A stretch of 64,000 nt of DNA from Elmis aenea. Taxonomy: Eukaryota; Arthropoda; Insecta; Coleoptera; Elmidae. Within the stretch, counting starts at the first letter, position 1. Every line of letters begins with the position of its first letter. The translations under genes were made by a program, and so were the position numbers. Under the pieces are notes generated by a model. It was not told where the DNA came from, ran no database searches, and worked only from the letters and a program-made list of their open reading frames with translations. Where the stretch lies: positions 68,782,108 through 68,846,107 of the forward strand of contig OX393577.1 in NCBI GenBank assembly GCA_947652605.1, written 5' to 3'. Below are positions 59,036 through 64,000 of the stretch, piece after piece.

Positions 59036-59850
59036 TTTTTTTTTCTAGGTATACCTTTGCCTAAAGGTATGTGCTTGTTATAACTTTGTAAGACTATGTT
59101 TATAAACATGTTCCATTTTTGATTTGTGTCAGATTCATGATATATATCTTGCCAGTTTTTATTTGAGAGACATTTTTGAAATTCCGTTATGTTTTTTGAC
59201 GAGTAAGATCTGCACATTACACTATTCGTAGCAACCTGAGTGCTTAAGTTAAAAGATAAAATTTGAGCAGTATGATCGGACAGATAACCCTCACAGACTG
59301 TTGCTTCGTGTTCTCCAATATTAGTTATAAAATTGTCTAAACAAGTTTTACTTGTTGTTGTTAGCCTGGTATGTTCTGTTATACTCAAGGAAAGACCATA
59401 TGACTTCAATAGGGCAATAAACGATGTTTTACTATTTGATGTTATAGAGTCATGGGTGTCAATATTGAAGTCCCCAGCAATGATAAACTTTCTATTTGAA
59501 TTATATAGTGTTAGAAGCACAGTATCAAAAACATCTAGGAATTTATCGATATTTCCATTACATGGTCTATAGATTGTAACAATAGTCAGTTGCTCTTTTA
59601 TGCTGATATCTGCTGCTGCAATTTCTATTTCGTAGGGTATAGACAGCTGCGTAATAATTTTGTTATTAAATCCTTTTAGACTTTCATGCAGGTACACTGA
59701 TGATCCTCCATGGTGGTGCTCTTGCCTAGTGAAGTAGGACACTAAATTGAAATTGGGCATTTTAACGATCTGAATCTGTGTTTCATTTAACCAGTGTTCT
59801 GTGATGCATAAGAAATAACATTTTTTGAAATCCTGAATAAAACTACTCAA
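59023..59850 (-). pseudogene. Truncated apurinic-type endonuclease of the non-LTR element
   Basis: The first residues of the family (with the catalytic Asn) are missing; the frame starts around CYFLCITEHWL (the E of the TEHW motif), followed by GGSSVYLHES, TIVTIYRPCNG, FIIAGDFNIDT (the GDFN box), LDNFITN and YLSDHTAQ (the SDH box). It ends RKKKCQL and then a stop at 59023-59025. The reverse-transcriptase frame begins just before in another frame: a run of ten A (59032-59041, T on the plus strand) has gained or lost a base, so the two parts were one protein. Confidence 0.85.
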
Positions 59851-59864
59851 TTCATTTATACTTG

Positions 59865-60103
59865 TATATATTTGCTGCTATAGCAACGGTGAAAAAAATA
59901 ATAACCAAAATAGGGAAGAAAAATAGTGCGTAATTTGTTGTAAATTTGGCGCTGGGCGTTGGGCATTTGGAATGGGGACAAGAATAAGTTGCTGCAATAA
60001 GTCCAAGAAATACTGCTACCATAATATAGGATGCGTTACACACACTACACAATCACTGAGTTCTTGGACCTTATTTTTTTTTGACAAAAATATTTTCTTA
60101 AAC
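59865..60103 (-). pseudogene. GR C6, 5' part
   Basis: N-terminal part of the C6 exon. SDCVVCVTHPIL, then a 1-base frameshift near 60020, then VAVFLGLIAATYSCPHSKCP (clade motif) to ANIY, where the retrotransposon begins. The expected start codon (ATGTTT in C3) is ACGTTT here at about 60101-60103, so the start is also lost. At least three independent lesions. Confidence 0.85.
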
Positions 60104-60539
60104 GTTTTAAAAATCAAAATTTTGCAAAGAAAATATGCGTCTGTAAACATTCCAAGTAAATTAAAATTGTACAAAGCGATCTAAATTTTTATAATCGTAT
60201 CTTCACAATTGTAAATACTATTAGCTTTTACAAATACTTTGGAACGTTGAAGACTAGCGAGGGTTTTATTTTCCTTTTCGTCATACGTATTATGTAGAAA
60301 GTTATGTGGTCGCGATTATTTTAGAACTCTGTGACTATTTTCGCGATGGCGCCTGACGTTGTGCCGGTTTTTGAAATGAGTTATTTGTACAGAGCCTTAA
60401 AAATTGTACTACAAGGCGTATGAATTTAGTTGAGATTGCGTGAAACATTATTTTGACATAGTATGTCACGTATTACGTTAAGCACACAAACATACACACA
60501 AAGCGGGGGGAAAATAAACTAAACTTTGGTTCATCAATG

Positions 60540-60905
60540 AACAAACAAATATTAAGATTTACATTCTCAACAAGTAAAATCAATGTGGAATGTAAAAACA
60601 AAGCATAAAAGGTAATTTTAAGCTTGGCCCTGAACAATTGTTTGTAAAATTCCAAAAATGGTTCGTTTTAAAATGAGATGCGCAAGCACTAACACCCACA
60701 GCTCTTTTATCGACAGTTGAGACAACGAAATTATTGCACACTATGACAACATACGCTTTAATGAACATATTTATACCATTTTTGGTCATTAATTTAATGG
60801 TTTAATCGGAATAGCATTAATTAATTTTTTTAATAAATGCGAGCAAGAACCAAGGTATGTTTCTATAATCAAATCATTAAATTAAATAGATACACGAATA
60901 TTAAC
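60540..60905. repeat. Conserved block upstream of C6
   Basis: Third copy of the block described at 50880 (GATTTACATTCTCAACAAGT, AAATCAATGTGGAATG, AGCACTAACACCCAC), 0.43-0.8 kb upstream of the lost C6 start. Confidence 0.5.
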
Positions 60906-60929
60906 GTAATCTACTAAAATGTACGACAC

Positions 60930-62060
60930 AGTAGCGTAGGCAGGATGCTTCCATGGGGGGTCATTAAACGCAAAAAGAGCCGAGGACCTATTTTTTTAGG
61001 TCATAGCTCTCTTTTTAATTTTTTCAGCAGCTGGATGTTTGATAGTTTCATCATGGGAGACCTTTTTTTAGCACAACATTCACAGTTCTCCAGCTTTTTT
61101 AAAGTTACTTCCGGATTTGGCCACTTCCGGTTTAATCACGAAAACCGCTAAAGCGTCAGTCAATTCTGCATGTGCAGTTTTGGTAAGGAAATTTTTCCTC
61201 ATATTGGTCAGACGTCGCATTTTCGAATAAAAGTGCTGGTACGGATGGTCTAAAACACCCTGTATATAACAAATAATAATAATAGTATAAGGAGTGATAA
61301 TAATATTTAAAACTAGTCGAAATATTCGCTTTAAATCGTATTCATCGTTCGGTGTCTTCACCTAACCAATTAATAGGCTGTACCTATTAATTGGTTTAGT
61401 AGCAAATAATTTTGTTTTGGCTATTTCTCAGAAGAGCGTTAAAAATAGACGTGGTAGTATCTAAAAGGACATGCCGTATTTTGGGTTTGAAAGTGAGTGG
61501 GCGATTAAAAAAATTAAAATATCAGAATAAGTCACGCACAGATCCGAATTTCGATTTTTCCAAATTTTTGGTACAAACAAATTATTTTTAAAACAACAGT
61601 ATTCAACAAAAAAAAAAATTAACCAGCTAGATTTGTTATGAAAATAATAAGAAGGTCGAGGTGCATTTATCGTTTTAATCATTTAATTATGCCGCTGGAT
61701 CAAGCGATTTATAATAATAAAAGCTGTATTTTTAATTTTTTCAAGTTTAAACTGTAAACAAGTAGGTAATGATATTTAAAACTAACCTGAAATTCATTAA
61801 AAATAGGTGAAAATTTCCAATACATATTTCAGTTTCTGACTACAACTTATTACTTCACTATTTGTTTAATATCAAATAAGTTTTGTTACGGTTATATCTT
61901 ACAAAAGCCTTAAAAAAAGTTTTAAAAACCGACAAACCATAGTTTAGGTTTCTAGGTGAGTTGGCGATAAAAGATTAAAAATAAGTCACACACAGTTCCA
62001 AATATTAGGTTCTCGCTATAAATTAATTACTTTAACATAAATATTATTTAACAGTAAAAG
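60930..62060. other. C6-C7 spacer
   Basis: No gene supported. A transposon relic ends with ACACCCTGTATATAAC at 61256. A short perfect inverted repeat, CCAATTAATAGG(CTGTA)CCTATTAATTGG, lies at about 61366-61394. The rest is AT-rich. Confidence 0.45.
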
Positions 62061-62130
62061 TTAACTAGGAAGGTTTGTTTGTACCAATATTTTTTAAATC
62101 TACATATAAAGTGAAGGTGCTTATACTAAC

Positions 62131-62624
62131 CTGAGATGCTAGATCCTCCATAATGAAATTGTAATTCCACGACAAAAAGAACGATAGAATACCTCCTAAA
62201 GATAGCAGAAAGTCGTTTATATTGAAATGAATGCAAACTTTTACCAACAGATAAAAATTTACAATGAAAACCATCAGGTTTATGGTCCAAAATTGAAGAC
62301 CCTCTGGTTGAAAACATTTACAGTACTGTTGAAAGTTGTACATCCAAATTGTATAATACCTTCTCAACCGCTTCAGTTCATTTTAACGGATATGTCTCCA
62401 AAAAGCAATATATAATATATATTGACACAAAATAAAATGATGACCAAAACCGGGACAACAAATAAAGGATAATCAACTGTGAAAATTTGATTTGGTGGCA
62501 ATTTTGAATGAGGACATGACGCACTATTAACAGAAAGACCACAAAATTTACTTAATGCAAAACATGGCTTAACCATGCACACAATACAATCACAATGTTT
62601 GTCACCCATTTTCTTTATGCTCAC
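62131..62624 (-). pseudogene. GR C7: gustatory receptor exon with large internal deletion
   Basis: The N-terminus MSIKKMGDKHCDCIVCMVKP with CPHSK and the first membrane segment (to LLFGDISVK) joins directly, out of frame, to NELKRLRRYYTIWMYNFQ and the last two membrane segments of the exon. About 190 residues, including membrane segments two to four, are missing at roughly 62368-62385. Ends at a phase-0 CAG|GTTAGT donor (62130). A C8 relative. It cannot encode a receptor. Confidence 0.85.
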
Positions 62625-62639
62625 TCACAATAAACAATA

Positions 62640-63300
62640 ATGCAAAAATAGCCTGTTGTTAATTTAGTGTACTGGTAAATGTGAGTACATTCACAAGTCA
62701 TAAGTTATAATTAATATTAATACAATTTGCGCCTCTTCTTACAGAATATATTATGCACCCCAAGCAATCACTAAGCTTAAGTCATATTTTTAATAATACC
62801 AGCTTAAGTCATATTTTTAACAATACCGTTAACGAATGCGTTAAAAAAAATATATTCATGCAGTAACACCTGCTTAAAACAAAAAGAAAATAAATGATTT
62901 TGGCAGGCACGTACTTAGTTAAGGCTTTATTATATTCGTTAATGATGCAAAAGTAAATAAAAAGCAATCTACAATCGGTAAATTTGTGTGTATTTGGGAC
63001 TCTTTTTGTTCATATAAATTATAGCTTATCGATCTCATTATTTATTTTACCCTTATAATTGCATTTTTTATAAATTTAATATAAAGTGATAGGGAAAAGT
63101 TAAGTCAATAAACTTAAGTATGTTAAGAAAGGTAAATAAAAATTAATGTAAATGGGGCCTTACGATAATCCTACAATGAAAAGTATCTCCTGTATGTAAG
63201 TTGCAGGGGGGCATAAGTAAAACTTGATAACGGAGAACTAACCTAATGGGATATTCACACTATCATCACATGCTAGAGCCTAATATAGAATGTGAATGTG
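62640..63300. other. C7-C8 spacer
   Basis: AT-rich. Contains a tandem duplicate of about 30 bp (AGCTTAAGTCATATTTTTAA at about 62774-62793 and 62801-62820). No gene seen. Confidence 0.5.
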
Positions 63301-63312
63301 TTCAGTACTAAC

Positions 63313-63706
63313 CTCAATTGCTAGGTCTTCCATAAGAAAATTTTAATGACATCCTCCAAAAAAAAGCTAAGCAACCTCCAAGAGATAGCAGAAGGTCGAT
63401 AATATTGAAATGAATGCAAACTTTCACCAACAGATAAAAATTAACCATTAAAAACACAAGATTTATTGTCCAATATTGTAGAGCAAACGTTTGATAAATG
63501 TTACAGTGTTTCTGAAAATTGTAAATCCAAATTAGGTAATATTTTCTTAGCCGCTTTAATTGCTTTTCCAAAGACGTTATGATCGCTTGTTCGCAGTTGA
63601 AAGCAACGTCAGATATTAAATTATTGTGTAAAATCAACGCCGAACGCATGTATAAGAGCAAAACAATTTTTATTCGCAAAGCGATTACTTTGAAAATTTC
63701 CTTCAC
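63313..63706 (-). pseudogene. GR C8: 3' part of a gustatory receptor exon
   Basis: Begins within the region after the fourth membrane segment (FKVIALRIKIVLLL) and continues through KQLKRLRKYYLIWIYNFQ to the last two membrane segments (YWTINLVFLMVNFYLLVKVC). One base is lost near 63340, so the end reads KFSYGRPSN instead of KFLMEDLAIE. Phase-0 donor GAG|GTTAGT at 63312. The 5' half is replaced at 63706 by repeat sequence; it may lie beyond the window if that repeat is an insertion. Confidence 0.8.
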
Positions 63707-63955
63707 CTGTCAAAATTGCGTTTTCAACTAACCACTATTCTTAAATCTTCCAGAGAATAATTTTACATTCCCCTGTCAGACATTGATCCTCCTGTCAAAT
63801 TTGCGTTTTCGACCAATAACAAACTCAGATTTCCTAGAAAACGCCAATAAACATAATCATACACTGATAATATCCTTTTTGCAATTAAGAGATTTTCATG
63901 CGTTTATTGGTCGTTTCTTAGAAATCTGAGTTTGTGATTGGTCGAAAATATAAAC
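63707..63955. mobile_element. Fold-back repeat truncating C8
   Basis: CCTGTCAAAATTGCGTTTTC at 63707 is repeated at 63792. GCGTTTTCGACCAATAACAAA at about 63803-63823 pairs with its inverse at 63930-63950, with a long imperfect stem (CTCAGATTTC...CCAATAAAC). Looks like a MITE; its far end may be outside the window. Confidence 0.55.
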
Positions 63956-64000
63956 TTAGAGGGGGAAAAAGCCTTGAAAAAAGCCGTATTATAGGTTTCT

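Larger units (their letters stand above)
57010..59864 (-). mobile_element. 5'-truncated non-LTR retrotransposon
   Basis: A 2.86-kb element in the same orientation as the GR exons it interrupts. It ends in a TAT/TTA triplet tail (57009-57031), a 3' end typical of several CR1/L2-group clades. The 5' end is truncated inside the endonuclease. GR sequence on the two sides joins exactly at GCAAATATATATCAACTG, with TATA repeated on both sides as a short target duplication. Confidence 0.9.

Noticed and set aside
1..64000. Odorant receptor family instead of gustatory
   Set aside because: N-terminal LYKxxxLxGxxPFN and fifth-segment QLLIFIVNFY patterns fit GRs; no odorant receptor signatures seen. Without the C-terminal exon the GR call rests on these.

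Overview
This is AT-rich, intron-bearing, transposon-laden animal DNA. Recognisable insect chemoreceptors, a tRNA-derived SINE and many short 'TACAGGGTG'-ended transposons make an insect genome near certain. A beetle is my best guess, because large tandem gustatory-receptor (GR) arrays with long first exons are typical there, but the order is not proven from sequence alone.

Almost every real coding sequence is a large (about 1 kb) exon of a 7-transmembrane GR, and all of them lie on the minus strand. There are three families. Group A (1-25 kb) has twelve units starting MENNKKR/MENSNK, most of them broken: A4, A9, A10 and A12 are intact; A6 has only a homopolymer frameshift; A1, A2, A3, A5 and A7 are pseudogenes; A8 and A11 are fragments. 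Group B (27.5-36.8 kb) has four intact exons starting MFLK, arranged as a duplicated pair. Group C (38.8-63.7 kb) has eight units with a Cys-rich N-terminus and a CPHSK-like motif: C1-C5 are intact, C6 is split by a non-LTR retrotransposon, C7 has a large internal deletion, and C8 lacks its 5' half.

Each intact exon encodes the N-terminus and six membrane segments, then stops at a phase-0 splice donor at the homologous place (GTATGT in A and B; GTAAGT, GTGAGT or GTTAGT in C). I found no exon for the seventh membrane segment (the TYxxxxxQF-type end) between units. The layout therefore fits one or a few loci in which many alternative first exons splice to shared 3' exons lying at lower coordinates outside this window. 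Separate genes with long introns remain possible.

Between the exons is transposon debris and segmental duplication. Group A units each carry a plus-strand reverse-transcriptase relic upstream and share promoter-proximal sequence. Group B donors abut a mariner-type fold-back element. Several insertions can be dated or delimited by target-site duplications: a SINE at 43.0 kb, hAT-like elements at 24.8, 31.9, 40.5 and 47.5 kb, a Harbinger-like MITE at 47.5 kb, a palindromic Tc1/mariner derivative at 13.3 kb whose empty site survives in the paralogous segment, and a 2.9-kb non-LTR element at 57.0 kb. A ~175-bp tandem satellite sits at 55.1-56.1 kb. No tRNA or rRNA genes and no CRISPR arrays were seen; the only tRNA-like sequence is the SINE head.
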